DNA from: Thauera sp. GDN1
Lineage (GTDB): Bacteria; Pseudomonadota; Gammaproteobacteria; Burkholderiales; Rhodocyclaceae
NCBI RefSeq assembly: GCF_029223545.1
Contig: NZ_CP097870.1
Coordinates: 3,224,001 to 3,288,000 of the forward strand
Length of the DNA stretch: 64,000 bases
Direction of reading: 5' to 3'
In this document: positions 55,958 through 64,000 of the stretch, piece after piece
Layout: every line of letters begins with the position of its first letter
Position numbering within the stretch: the stretch's first letter is position 1
Notes under the pieces: generated by a model
What the model saw: only the letters and a program-made list of their open reading frames with translations
The model's database searches: none
Told to the model about the DNA's origin: nothing
Made by a program: the position numbers and the translations under genes

Positions 55958-56973
55958 TGCGCGCCCCCGCCCGCCTGCCCACGCTCCTGCCCGGCGCGCA
56001 GGCCGAGCGCGAAGCGCCCCTCATCCACCACCGCCGTCTGCGCCGGCCAGTCCACCGCCACCGGCCGCCCGGCCTGGGCAGCGGGCAGCGCCACGAAGAC
56101 CGCCTCGCCCTCGCGCACCACCCACACGCCCAGGCGACCGTCGCGCTGCTGCAGATAGGCCGGCGGCAGGTGCGGCACCGTGCTGCGCCAGCGCAGTTCC
56201 CCGGCCAGTCCGGGCGTCAGCTCGCCGTCGCCGGCGAGCACCACGTCGCGCGCCTGCCCGGCCGCATCCACCACCTGCGAGATGCGGCGGATGTGCACCG
56301 GATGTTCGCTATCGCCGACGACCAGCGTCCACGCCCCCGCGGCCTGCAGCGCGTCGATCTGGCCTTCCGGCACGCGCGCATGGACCTCGGCATCCGCACT
56401 GGCGGCCAGCACCAGCAGCGGCGTGCCGGGCGCGGCGAGATCGCCCACCGCGGCCAGGCGCTCGCGCACCACGCCGTCGAAGGGCGCAAGGATCACGGTG
56501 CGCGCCAGCGCGAGCTCGGCCGCCGCCAGCGCGGCGCGGGCCGCATCGCGTTCGCTCTGCAGCACGCCGACCTCGGTCTCGCGGATGCGCAAGCCGTCGG
56601 CACTGATGAAGCCGCGCGCGGCGAGCGCACGCGACTGCTCGAGCTGGGCGCGGGCGAGGCGGATGCGGCTGTCGATGAGCGCGATCTGGGCGCGCACGCG
56701 CTCGTGCTCGATGCGAAAGCTGGCGTCGTCGAGCCGCACCAGCTCCGCGCCGCGCGCCACGAAGGCACCGACCCGCGCCGGCATGGCGACGACGCGCGCC
56801 GACAGTTCGGCCGCCATGCGCGCCTCCTCCTGCGCCACCACGGTGGCCGGAGCACGGAACTCGGGATAGATCGCGATCTCGGCGAGCGGTCGCGGCGACC
56901 ACTCGGCCGCGCGCGGCGTCAGCGGCAGCAGGAGGGCGAGCAGCACCAGGGTGAAGCGTCGGAACGGACTCAT
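55954..56973 (-). CDS. RND efflux periplasmic adaptor protein
   Basis: A 339-residue membrane fusion protein. The N-terminal signal is FTLVLLALLLPLTPRAA. A lipoyl-like domain (VVAMPARVGAFVARGAELVRL), helical hairpin (about 85-155) and beta-barrel (ILAPFDGVVRERLAAVGDLAAPGTPL) follow in the standard order. The ATG at 56973 is preferred to an upstream in-frame start because it begins the signal peptide. It overlaps the RND permease start by 4 bp and should form the pump with it. Confidence 0.92.
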   Translation of the reverse strand: MSPFRRFTLVLLALLLPLTPRAAEWSPRPLAEIAIYPEFRAPATVVAQEEARMAAELSARVVAMPARVGAFVARGAELVRLDDASFRIEHERVRAQIALIDSRIRLARAQLEQSRALAARGFISADGLRIRETEVGVLQSERDAARAALAAAELALARTVILAPFDGVVRERLAAVGDLAAPGTPLLVLAASADAEVHARVPEGQIDALQAAGAWTLVVGDSEHPVHIRRISQVVDAAGQARDVVLAGDGELTPGLAGELRWRSTVPHLPPAYLQQRDGRLGVWVVREGEAVFVALPAAQAGRPVAVDWPAQTAVVDEGRFALGLRAGQERGQAGGGAQ

Positions 56974-57037
56974 CGCAACTCGGTCACGGAAATCGCGGCA
57001 AGGGGAGCCACCGCATGGGAAACCACCCGCTGCAAGC

Positions 57038-57952
57038 TCAACCCTGGTCGATGACCCGGAAACGCAGCGTCGGCGCGGTGAAGTCGTCGGGTGTCGCCCC
57101 CAGGCCGATCTCGCCCTCGCCATACAAGGTACAGGTGTCGCGACGCAGCATCACCGGCGCCGCCGAACCGACGAAGCGCACCCAGCTGCCATTGCTGCTG
57201 AAGTCGGTCAGCAGGCACTGCCCGCCGGTCCACTCGATGCGAGCATGACGGCGCGATACGCGCGGATCGTCGACGGGGAAGCCGACGCCCTCGCCGCGGC
57301 CGATGATCAGCGCCGCGTCGTCGGCGTGCAGTTCGACGTGCTGGTCGAGACGATCGATGTCGATGCGACGGACGGAACGCGCGCCGTCCACCAGCTCGTG
57401 GTAGTCGAGCAGCGTCGTCAGCGTGGTCTCGGCGGTGCGGGCGAAATCGACCCGCCACACCCGCATCGGCTCGGCCTTGCCCTTGATCGTGATGCGGTCC
57501 AGGCTGTGGCAGGCGATGCGCAGCGGCTCGGGCAGGCTGGCAAACACCGCATCGCCGATCAGCGTCTCGCCGGTCTGGGCGCGGTCGCTGAGACGGGCGG
57601 CGACATTCACCGCGTCGCCGTAGCAGTCGCCGTCGTGCTCGACGATGGCGCCGCGATCGATGCCGGTCTTGACCCCCAGCGCGGCGCGGCGCAGCTCGAC
57701 GCTGGCGAGCTCGTGCAGTACTTCCTGCAGATGAGCCCCGGCCTGCACGGCGGCGACCGTGTCGTCGAACAGGACCAGCACGCCATCGCCGAGATACTTC
57801 ACCACCCGCCCGCCGGCGCAGGCGAGATGGCGGCCGAGCGCGTGCGTACAGCGGGTGACGATCTGCGTCGCCGCCACGTTGCCTGCCGACTCGAACAGAC
57901 CGGTACTCCCCGTCAGATCGGCGAATACCACGGTCCTGACCGCTTGCTCCAC
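57038..57952 (-). CDS. Class III nucleotidyl cyclase domain fused to an FHA domain
   Basis: A protein of about 304 residues if started at GTG 57952 (VEQAVRTVVFADLTGSTGLFE). Residues 5-165 form an adenylate/guanylate cyclase homology domain with FADLTGST, KYLGDGVLVLF and DCYGDAVNVAARL, keeping the metal-binding Asp residues. Residues 200-304 contain an FHA phosphopeptide-binding domain (VSRRHARIEW, DFSSNGSWV). There are no membrane helices. The true start is uncertain; a GTG at 57982 and a much longer in-frame form exist. The FHA could bind a phosphoprotein made by a kinase such as the one at 35151, though this is only a guess. Confidence 0.82.
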   Translation of the reverse strand: MEQAVRTVVFADLTGSTGLFESAGNVAATQIVTRCTHALGRHLACAGGRVVKYLGDGVLVLFDDTVAAVQAGAHLQEVLHELASVELRRAALGVKTGIDRGAIVEHDGDCYGDAVNVAARLSDRAQTGETLIGDAVFASLPEPLRIACHSLDRITIKGKAEPMRVWRVDFARTAETTLTTLLDYHELVDGARSVRRIDIDRLDQHVELHADDAALIIGRGEGVGFPVDDPRVSRRHARIEWTGGQCLLTDFSSNGSWVRFVGSAAPVMLRRDTCTLYGEGEIGLGATPDDFTAPTLRFRVIDQG

Positions 57953-58142
57953 GCGCCCTCTCGCTCCAGTTCTGGTTCGCACGACACCGCCCGCCCCCCG
58001 GATGGCGGTGCTTCGCTGCACTGCGCAAGGCAGAATCCTAGCATTATGGGCCCATGCGTTGAAACCGTGACCGGCGAGGCGCGCGACGGCGCGCCCGCCA
58101 CCCCGGAGGGGCGGACGCTGCGGAAAGAAGGCGCGGGCGCGC

Positions 58143-59045
58143 TCAGCCGGGCGGGACGGCGCGCAGGGCCTCGGCCAGCAGCGGGGCGATCTGCACCGCG
58201 TTGCTCGGATGGACGATGCAGTCCGTGCTCCACACCTCGCCGACACCGGCGGCACGGATCAATGCCAGGGCGTCGTCGGCGAAAAGCGCATGCGTCACCG
58301 CCACATCGACCGACGCCGCACCGGCCGCCAGCAGGCGCTCGGCGGTGCGCGCGAGGGTATGCCCGGAGCTCGCCACGTCGTCGACGATCACTGCCGCCCG
58401 GCCGCGCACCGCGGCGTCGGCAGGGAGCGCGATGTCGACCCGGCGGTCGTCGTGGCGGACTTTCTCGCACACGATGAAGTCGAGTTCGTGGCGCTGCGCC
58501 GCAGTCTCGACCCACTGCCGCGACTCGAGGTCGGGGCCCACCAGCAGCGGCCGCGCGCGGTGCGACAGCGCGACGTCGGCGAGCAGGCCCGCGCCGGAGA
58601 GCGCGATCGCATGCGGCACCGGAATCGCTTCGGCCAGCGTGTCGATGCGGTGCAGGTGGGGATCCACGGTGATCACGCCATCGAACAGGCCGGCCAGGAA
58701 CTCGCCGACGATGCGCTGGCTCACCACCTCGCCGGCACGGAAGGCCTTGTCCTGGCGCATGTAGGCGAGATAGGGCGCGACCAGGGTCAGATGCTGGGCG
58801 CCCATTTTCCCGGCGCTGCGCGCGACCAGCAGCAGTTCGAGCAGCTTTTCGTTGGGGCGGTGCAGGCTGCGGTATAGCGCGACGCGCGCGGGCAGGTGCG
58901 CGGGCAGGCGCAGGCGCAGCTCGTCGTCGGGGAAGCGGTGGCGTTCGATCACTGCCGCTTCGATGCCGGCCGCCGTGGCCAGACGCGAGGCCTCGGCGAC
59001 TTCGTCGTCGAAATGCAGCAGGACCATGTCTTCGATCTTGGTCAT
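58143..59045 (-). CDS. Ribose-phosphate pyrophosphokinase homologue
   Basis: A 300-residue type I phosphoribosyltransferase-fold protein related to PRPP synthetase. HRFPDDELRLRLPAHL, KMGAQHLTLVAPYLAYMRQD, VDPHLHR and the PRPP loop VIVDDVASSGHT follow Prs order. It is slightly shorter than housekeeping Prs (about 315 residues) and divergent, and lacks the usual company of ispE or rplY, so it is probably a second PRPP-synthetase-like enzyme. Its promoter region faces the tail cluster across a 288-bp gap. Confidence 0.85.
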   Translation of the reverse strand: MTKIEDMVLLHFDDEVAEASRLATAAGIEAAVIERHRFPDDELRLRLPAHLPARVALYRSLHRPNEKLLELLLVARSAGKMGAQHLTLVAPYLAYMRQDKAFRAGEVVSQRIVGEFLAGLFDGVITVDPHLHRIDTLAEAIPVPHAIALSGAGLLADVALSHRARPLLVGPDLESRQWVETAAQRHELDFIVCEKVRHDDRRVDIALPADAAVRGRAAVIVDDVASSGHTLARTAERLLAAGAASVDVAVTHALFADDALALIRAAGVGEVWSTDCIVHPSNAVQIAPLLAEALRAVPPG

Positions 59046-59210
59046 CGGCGCGAGACTACACCCTGCGCGCGGGGTCCTGAAGAGCTCCCGGGAGCACCGG
59101 CGCGAAGCATTTCACGCCGCGCGCGAGAAGGGCTGGCGCCCATCCGCACGGCCGCCGGCAAGGGGACGGAAACGCCTTGCCGGCGGCCTGCGCGAAATGC
59201 GGAAAGCGGT

Positions 59211-59239
59211 TTGACAAGCCCATTTTGGGCTACTACAAA
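59211..59239 (+). promoter_or_regulatory. Sigma-70 promoter with an inverted repeat in the spacer, for the tail cluster
   Basis: TTGACA at 59211-59216 is a perfect -35. TACAAA at 59234-59239 is a fair -10 at the optimal 17-bp spacing. Between them lies AGCCCATTTTGGGCT (59217-59231), a perfect 6-bp inverted repeat. A protein bound there would block the promoter. The first tail gene starts at 59334. Confidence 0.75.
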
Positions 59240-59333
59240 TGAGTGACCGGACATTCCAAAGACAACACGGCCGGCGCTGCAGCCAGCATCACGACCGCCC
59301 CCGGATCACGAACCTCACCTGCCGGAGAAGACG

Positions 59334-59780
59334 ATGCCCGACGTCCTGGTGCAGGACGCGCTCGCCGCGCTCGACAGCGCGATCACGAGCCTCCTGCCGT
59401 CCGCCGTGCCCGCGGGGATGAACCGTGCGGTGCGCATCGAGCCGAGCCGCATCCGGCCGCTCGGACTGGGCGGCTACGTCGGCAACCATGTCGCCCCCGA
59501 TGCCGGACAGTTCGGCCGCCGGGTGCATGCCCGCATCGCCATCGCCGTCACCGGCGGCAACGACACCGCCGCACGCAACTACGTCGTCGGCCTTGGCACG
59601 GAACTGCTCTGCCTGTCGCGCAGCGAACGCCTGGCACGCGGCGTGCAGCGCCTCGAGCGCGTTCCGGTCGAGGATCCGCGCGCACTCGCCTTCGAAGTCG
59701 ATTTCGAATTCATCAGCACACCCAGCACTGGAGAGGGCGTGATCACCGATCTCGTCCTCGACATCGAGCCCGACGGCTGA
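59334..59780 (+). CDS. Putative tail terminator-like protein of the contractile tail cluster
   Basis: A 148-residue protein starting MPDVLVQDALAALDSAITSLL, with GGAGAAG before the ATG. It has no signal or membrane helix. Position before the sheath gene, size, and an alpha/beta pattern (ARIAIAVTGGND, LAFEVDFEFISTP) suggest a tail-terminator or tail-completion protein, but I do not recognise a defined family. It is the first gene of the cluster. Confidence 0.55.
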   Translation: MPDVLVQDALAALDSAITSLLPSAVPAGMNRAVRIEPSRIRPLGLGGYVGNHVAPDAGQFGRRVHARIAIAVTGGNDTAARNYVVGLGTELLCLSRSERLARGVQRLERVPVEDPRALAFEVDFEFISTPSTGEGVITDLVLDIEPDG

Positions 59781-59883
59781 GCGCTCGGGATCGAAAACCG
59801 CATGGCGCGCCGCACGCGACATGCATCGGCAATGCCCCGTGCGGGGCGAACGGACTCCCCAGCGGGGACAGAAGGAGCGGGCG

Positions 59884-60966
59884 ATGGAAGAGAACTTTGC
59901 GGAACAGATCGTTCCCGGCACATTCATCCGGGTCCAGGCCGAGGGCTTGATCGCGCCCAAGGGCGTGAGCTTCGGCAATGTCGGCATCGTCGGCACCGCG
60001 GCGGCGGCCAGCGGAGTCACCGACGCCATCGGGCAGACCCACATCCTCGGCAGCATGGAGGACGCGGCCAAGCTCTATGCGCCGTCCGACGCCGCCTCCG
60101 CAGGCACGCAGAACCTGATGCGCGGACTCGCCCTGCTGTTCGCCAACGGCGCTCGCACGGTCTATGCCCGTGCGGTCGCCGCCGCCGCGGACCAGACGGC
60201 CTTCGCCAACGCCGCCGCCGAGTTGCTCAAGGAGACGGTCAACATCCTGATCGCTCCCGAGCTCGCCACCGCGACCGCACTGCAGGTGCTGCCGGCGGCG
60301 ACCAACACCGCCGAGGGCGACGGCAAGGACATGATCACCGTGATCGGCTCCGACGCCAGCGGGGTCAGCGACGTCGCCGCCCAGGTCGCGGCGAACAAGC
60401 GCGTGGTGCTGGTGACCCCGGGCGTGCGCACCTACGACCCGGCCGCCGGCGCGATGGTCGACCTGCCCGGCAACTACACCGCAGCCGCGGTCGCCGGCCT
60501 GATCGCCAGCCTCGCCCCGCAGGCCAGCCCGACCAACAAGGTGCTGCCCGGCGTCACCCAGCTCGTCACCCGCTACAGCTACGGCCAGCTCAAGTCGCTG
60601 CTGCAGGCCAACGTCTGCCCGCTCGAGGAGCGCCAGGGCGTGCGCGTTGTGCGCGGCATCACCACCGAGGGCGAGGCCTTCTCGCAGATCACCACGCGGC
60701 GCATCGTCGATTACGCCAAGGCCGGCATCCGCCAGGTCGCCAACCCCTTCGTCGGCCGCCTCAACAACGAGCGCGTGCGCACCGCGCTGCACGGCGCGCT
60801 CGACAGCTTCCTGACCACCATGGTGGTGGACGAGGCCCTCACCGGCTACCAGCTCGAGGTCAAGGCCACGCGCGCCGACGAGATCGCCGGGCGCTGCATC
60901 GTCAATGTGGCCATGCAGCCCACCTTCAGCATCGACTACATCCGCGTGACCCTCGCGCTGTCCTGA
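59884..60966 (+). CDS. Contractile tail sheath protein
   Basis: A 360-residue tail sheath protein. It starts MEENFAEQIVPGTFIRVQAEG, like sheath subunits of phage and related contractile systems. Typical segments are GIVGTAAAASGV, ALLFANGARTVYARAV, VTPGVRTYDP and the C-terminal part with YQLEVKATRADEIAGRCIVNV and FSIDYIRVTLAL. It would form the contractile outer cylinder. AGGAG lies 7 bp before the ATG. It is shorter than phage T4 or many eCIS sheaths, but within the range for simple sheaths. Confidence 0.9.
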   Translation: MEENFAEQIVPGTFIRVQAEGLIAPKGVSFGNVGIVGTAAAASGVTDAIGQTHILGSMEDAAKLYAPSDAASAGTQNLMRGLALLFANGARTVYARAVAAAADQTAFANAAAELLKETVNILIAPELATATALQVLPAATNTAEGDGKDMITVIGSDASGVSDVAAQVAANKRVVLVTPGVRTYDPAAGAMVDLPGNYTAAAVAGLIASLAPQASPTNKVLPGVTQLVTRYSYGQLKSLLQANVCPLEERQGVRVVRGITTEGEAFSQITTRRIVDYAKAGIRQVANPFVGRLNNERVRTALHGALDSFLTTMVVDEALTGYQLEVKATRADEIAGRCIVNVAMQPTFSIDYIRVTLALS

Positions 60967-60988
60967 ACACGCAGGTAAGGAGACCGAC

Positions 60989-61498
60989 ATGCCATCTGCC
61001 GCCAACCAGAATGTCTACACCGGTGCCGACGGCACCATCCTGCTCGCCCCTGCCGGCGACGGGCCCGAGGGGTCGGCCGCCGGCGCCGTGATCGAGGGCA
61101 ACGACCTGATCCAGGTCGGCCGCGTCACCGGCGTCACCGTCCAGGTCAGCTCGGCGATCCGCCCCTTCCACGAGATCGGCCAGCGCTACGCCAGCGAGCT
61201 GCGCTCGGGCAACGTCAGCGTGCGCGGCCACATCGACCGCGCCTGGCTCAACGGCGCGCTGCTGCGCCTGCTGCTCGGCGAAGCGGCCGACCAGCGCCCG
61301 CGCAGCTCCTGGGTGCAACCGGCGTTCAACATCACGCTGATGGCGGAGAACGCCGCCAGCCCGGGCACGAAATCCATCGTCACCCTGCACGACGTCAAGC
61401 TCGAGCAATGGAACCTGTCCATGCCCGAGGACGACTTCGTCATGGAAGGCGCGGACTTCCAGGCCCTGTACGTGAGCGTCCGCGACGAACGAGGCTGA
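60989..61498 (+). CDS. Putative inner tail tube protein
   Basis: A 169-residue protein directly after the sheath, the usual position of the tube. MPSAANQNVYTGADGTILLAPAG and the beta-rich VTVQVSSAIRPFHEIGQ, LHDVKLEQWNLSMPED fit tube proteins, which form stacked hexameric rings. Homology cannot be assigned firmly by eye. AAGGAG precedes the ATG. Confidence 0.65.
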   Translation: MPSAANQNVYTGADGTILLAPAGDGPEGSAAGAVIEGNDLIQVGRVTGVTVQVSSAIRPFHEIGQRYASELRSGNVSVRGHIDRAWLNGALLRLLLGEAADQRPRSSWVQPAFNITLMAENAASPGTKSIVTLHDVKLEQWNLSMPEDDFVMEGADFQALYVSVRDERG

Positions 61499-61502
61499 GC
61501 CC

Positions 61503-62018
61503 ATGACTTCGGCACAGGCAGCACAGGCGAACACCGGCCCGGGGAGCGCCTATCTCGGCGCCGACGAGCTGCTCGCCGGCAGCGCGGCGGCCTACGACAT
61601 CGAGGTGCCTGCGGCGCTCGTCGAGGCCGGTCGCAGCGGCCTGGCGGGCCGGGTGCGGATCCGCCCGCTGACGGTACGCGACCTGCAGCTCATCAGCCGC
61701 GCCGCACGCGACAGCGACAGCCTGGCCGGCGCGCTGATGGTGCACACCGCGCTGCAGACCCCGGAACTGTCGTTGCCGCAGGTGTCGGCGCTGCCGATCG
61801 GGCTGATGGAGTTCCTGCTCGGCGAGGTGAACCGCGTCAGCGGCCTGGCCGTCGCCCCCGCCGCGCTCGAGGAGGCCGCCGAACAGCCGATCGCGCGCGC
61901 AGCCCATGTACTCGCCCGCGAGTTCGGGTGGACACCGCAGCAGATCGGCGAGCTCACCCTCGGCCAGATCCTGCTCCATCTGCAGATGCTGCGCGAGGAA
62001 GGCGGGCGCCATGGCTGA
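61503..62018 (+). CDS. Small tail assembly-chaperone-like protein
   Basis: A 171-residue protein starting 4 bp after the tube stop. It contains RVRIRPLTVRDLQLISRAARDSD, a pattern seen in tail assembly chaperones, and ends with a helical segment (TPQQIGELTLGQILLHLQML). No signal or membrane helix. The next gene overlaps its end by 8 bp. Function is inferred from position between tube and a longer protein. Confidence 0.5.
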   Translation: MTSAQAAQANTGPGSAYLGADELLAGSAAAYDIEVPAALVEAGRSGLAGRVRIRPLTVRDLQLISRAARDSDSLAGALMVHTALQTPELSLPQVSALPIGLMEFLLGEVNRVSGLAVAPAALEEAAEQPIARAAHVLAREFGWTPQQIGELTLGQILLHLQMLREEGGRHG

Positions 62019-63225
62019 TCCGCGCCGCCTCGCGGCTGCCCTTGCGCCCTTCCATGAGGTCAGCAAGCACCTGGAGGCTACGCAGGCGCGGCTCTCCGGG
62101 TTGCTCGCCGCCTTTGCGCGCGAGGCCGAGGCGCACACCGGCGATCTCGAGCGCCTGCCCGCTGCGGCACGTTTCAACCCCTTTGCCGTGCTGCCGAAAG
62201 CCTTCGAACCGGCGCACACCGCCGATCCCGACGGCAAGGTGGGCGGACGGCGCGCCGACAAGGTCAGCCGGGCTGCGCAAGCGTCCGCTCCGCGCCCCGC
62301 CGCAACCGGAACCACCGCCCTGGCGAGTCTGGCCGGCGCCGCGGGCAACCTTCGACAGGCGTCGGGCCGGACGCCGGACATCCCGCCGTCCGCCGCAGCG
62401 CTCACACCCGCTGCCCTCGGTGCCGCAGCCGCGAGCGAGCGAAGCCGCGCGCGTGCGGCCGGACCGGAGCCCATGGCCAGCCTCCCCGCCAGCGAACAGG
62501 CTGAGCACGCGTACGCTGCGGGCGAGCTGATCGACGCGCTGCTCAAGCGCCACGCGCCGCCCCGCGCGCCGACCCGCCTGCACGGCATCGGCACGCGCTC
62601 GGCACAAGCAAGCCATGACGGCGATGCAGCCCCCGCTCAGCGCGTTGCCGCCACTTCGGCAGCACGGGCCGCCCAGGCCGCCCAGGCCGCCGCCGACCAT
62701 CCCGCCCTGCGCCACGGCGCGGAGCTCGCCGCGAGCGCGGCCGCAGCGCATGGCGCCCTCCTCGCTCCCGGCGCGGGGCACGGACACGCACCACCATCGC
62801 GCCTCCACGCCGCCAGTGCGCCCTGGGGCGAGCTTTCCTGCCAGGCCGCGACGCAGGCGGGCGCCGGCATGGACGCGGCAGCAATGGAGCATGGCGACGA
62901 GGCCCTGCGCCGCCTGCTCGACTCCGGATTCGCGCACCCGGCGACGGTCGCACAGGCGTTCGAGAGCGTCAGGCCGGAAACCCTCATGCGCGCACCTACC
63001 CGCTCGCCGCAGCGGCGCGCGCCGTCGCGCCTGCTCGGCGCGTCCGGTCCGCAGGACGTCGCGACCGCGCCGGCCACCAGCGCCAAGGCCGCCACCGCGA
63101 CCCCGACGTCCGCCATGACGACGCCCGCGCCTGCCATGCCTGCGGACGGCGCCGCAGACCTGGCCGCCGGACTCGACCGCCTGCTGCGCGAACAGGCCTG
63201 GCTCAGGGGAGTGGATCTGACATGA
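62011..63225 (+). CDS. Ala-rich protein at the tape-measure position
   Basis: A 404-residue protein starting MADPRRLAAALAPFHEVSK, overlapping the previous gene by 8 bp. About 30 percent Ala, with many Arg, Pro and His and long low-complexity stretches (AHGALLAPGAGHGHAPPS). There are no obvious membrane helices. Its place between the chaperone-like gene and a baseplate-like gene is where a tape measure usually lies, but it is short and has an unusual composition, so this is only a possibility. No family is recognised. Confidence 0.6.
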   Translation: MADPRRLAAALAPFHEVSKHLEATQARLSGLLAAFAREAEAHTGDLERLPAAARFNPFAVLPKAFEPAHTADPDGKVGGRRADKVSRAAQASAPRPAATGTTALASLAGAAGNLRQASGRTPDIPPSAAALTPAALGAAAASERSRARAAGPEPMASLPASEQAEHAYAAGELIDALLKRHAPPRAPTRLHGIGTRSAQASHDGDAAPAQRVAATSAARAAQAAQAAADHPALRHGAELAASAAAAHGALLAPGAGHGHAPPSRLHAASAPWGELSCQAATQAGAGMDAAAMEHGDEALRRLLDSGFAHPATVAQAFESVRPETLMRAPTRSPQRRAPSRLLGASGPQDVATAPATSAKAATATPTSAMTTPAPAMPADGAADLAAGLDRLLREQAWLRGVDLT

Positions 63226-63812
63226 GCCTCACACCCATGCTCGCCGACTGGGAACTGCCGCGCGTGACCCGGCTGGAAACGCTGGAGACGCGCGACTTCC
63301 TCGAGCTTCCGGTCCCGGGGCGCGCCGGCAGCCTGTTCCAGGACCTCGACCGCCGCCCGGCACGCATCCTGGTCGAGGGCTCGGTGTTCGGCAGCGACGC
63401 CGGGCTGGAGCTGCTCAACGCGGTGCGCGAGAAATACCTCGCCGGCGAACCGATGACCTTCGTCTCCGACATCGTCACCGGCACCGACATCCAGTACGTG
63501 CTGTTGCAACAACTGCACATCCAGGCCGAGGCCAGCGCCCCCGACCAGATCGACTACACGCTGTGGCTCACCGAGTCGCCGCCACCGCCGCCGCCGGCCG
63601 ACGTGCTCGGCGGCATCGACACCGGTCTGCTCGACGGCGCGGCCGGACTGCTCGACCAGGCAATGGGTGCCATCGATGCGCTCGACGCGCTCGGCAGCCT
63701 GCCGGCGATCTCCGACCCGACCGGGCCGCTCGCCGGCATCCTCGGCGACACCGCGCCCTCGATCGGCCAGCTCGGCAGCATCGGTTCGGGTCTGCGCGGC
63801 CTGCTGGAGTAA
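63222..63812 (+). CDS. Putative baseplate or DNA-circularization-like protein
   Basis: A 196-residue protein overlapping the previous stop by 4 bp. The N-terminal 120 residues (PARILVEGSVFGSDAG, EKYLAGEPMTFVSDI) resemble the N-terminal domain found in Mu-type tail or baseplate proteins. A Pro run (PPPPPP) links to a Gly/Ile/Leu-rich C-terminus (GAAGLLDQAMGAIDALDALG). Family assignment is tentative. Confidence 0.5.
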   Translation: MSLTPMLADWELPRVTRLETLETRDFLELPVPGRAGSLFQDLDRRPARILVEGSVFGSDAGLELLNAVREKYLAGEPMTFVSDIVTGTDIQYVLLQQLHIQAEASAPDQIDYTLWLTESPPPPPPADVLGGIDTGLLDGAAGLLDQAMGAIDALDALGSLPAISDPTGPLAGILGDTAPSIGQLGSIGSGLRGLLE

Positions 63813-63818
63813 GCGACC

Positions 63819-64000
63819 ATGGCCGGACTGCTCGCCCAACTCGACCTGACCGCATCCGGCGCGGACCTGTCCGCGATCGCGGGCGGCATCGGTGGCGCCT
63901 TCGGCGAGCTCGGCAAGCTGATCACAGGCTGGCAGAGCGGCCCGCCGGGCGACTTCGGCAGCGCGCTGTCCAGCCTCGGTGGCCTGCCTGTCCCGCAGCT
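63819..64000 (+). CDS. Next tail-cluster gene, 5' part only
   Basis: The frame MAGLLAQLDLTASGADLSAI continues to the window edge with 60 codons visible. Rich in Gly, Leu and Ser (AIAGGIGGAFGELGKLI), similar in style to the end of the previous protein. It starts 6 bp after that stop, so the operon clearly continues beyond the window. Function cannot be told from this part. Confidence 0.6.
   Translation, partial: MAGLLAQLDLTASGADLSAIAGGIGGAFGELGKLITGWQSGPPGDFGSALSSLGGLPVPQ

Noticed and set aside
52865..56158. A 1097-codon plus-strand frame opposite the RND genes
   Set aside because: Antisense shadow of the RND permease and adaptor.

Overview
The window looks like chromosomal DNA of a betaproteobacterium of the order Rhodocyclales (Thauera/Azoarcus/Aromatoleum type). 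This is inferred from the very high G+C, the dense genes with start/stop overlaps, and the mix of a pilBCD locus, class I PHA synthase, assimilatory nitrate operon, pqq genes, acyl-CoA synthetases and cobalamin-controlled bluB. No tRNA, rRNA, insertion sequence, integrase or CRISPR array was recognised.

Layout. 1-3.2 kb: end of pilB, then pilC and pilD (type IV pilus assembly), closed by a strong terminator. 3.2-7.8 kb: FmdB-like zinc ribbon protein, DUF502 membrane protein, aspS, a secreted barnase/RNase-T1-type ribonuclease overlapping a barstar-type inhibitor, a convergent Cys-rich protein, and Hsp20 behind a sigma-32-like promoter. 7.8-14.5 kb: argB, a ZIP metal transporter, the 4.5S SRP RNA with its own promoter and terminator, an acyl-CoA synthetase, a nitroreductase and a large unassigned protein. 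14.6-21.4 kb: P2-type ATPase, a decayed MFS gene, an SLC13-type permease with an odd charged linker, and PPK2. 21.4-30.3 kb: an Mla/Pqi-like lipid ABC system (minus strand) and a YhiI/RbbA/YhhJ-like ABC exporter (plus strand). 30.4-32.4 kb: phaC, terminator and an 11-bp tandem repeat.

32.4-38.3 kb: a nitrate assimilation operon read on the minus strand (narK-type transporter, PP2C-kinase fusion, nasA), preceded by a near-perfect sigma-54 promoter and an NtrC-like enhancer site. 38.4-44.0 kb: a Bcr/CflA exporter, then a tightly overlapping minus-strand unit pqqA-pqqD-pqqE-small membrane peptide-Urate_ox_N membrane protein-SerC-like-PyrD-like. This unit has no pqqB or pqqC and is one of the two most unusual loci. 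44.2-45.2 kb: bluB under a cobalamin riboswitch. 45.3-47.7 kb: a hybrid sensor kinase and an OmpR-type regulator. 47.9-59.0 kb: acyl-CoA synthetase, NCS2-type permease, AzlCD, a GDT1-family cation transporter, an RND pump with its adaptor, a cyclase-FHA fusion and a PRPP-synthetase homologue.

59.2-64.0 kb (window end): a contractile-tail gene cluster (terminator-like protein, sheath, tube-like protein, small chaperone-like protein, Ala-rich protein, baseplate-like protein and the start of another). It sits behind a strong sigma-70-type promoter with a perfect inverted repeat in its spacer. No capsid, portal, terminase or integrase gene is visible, so it may be a tailocin or a contractile injection system; the rest lies beyond the window. 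This is the other leading candidate for an undescribed system.
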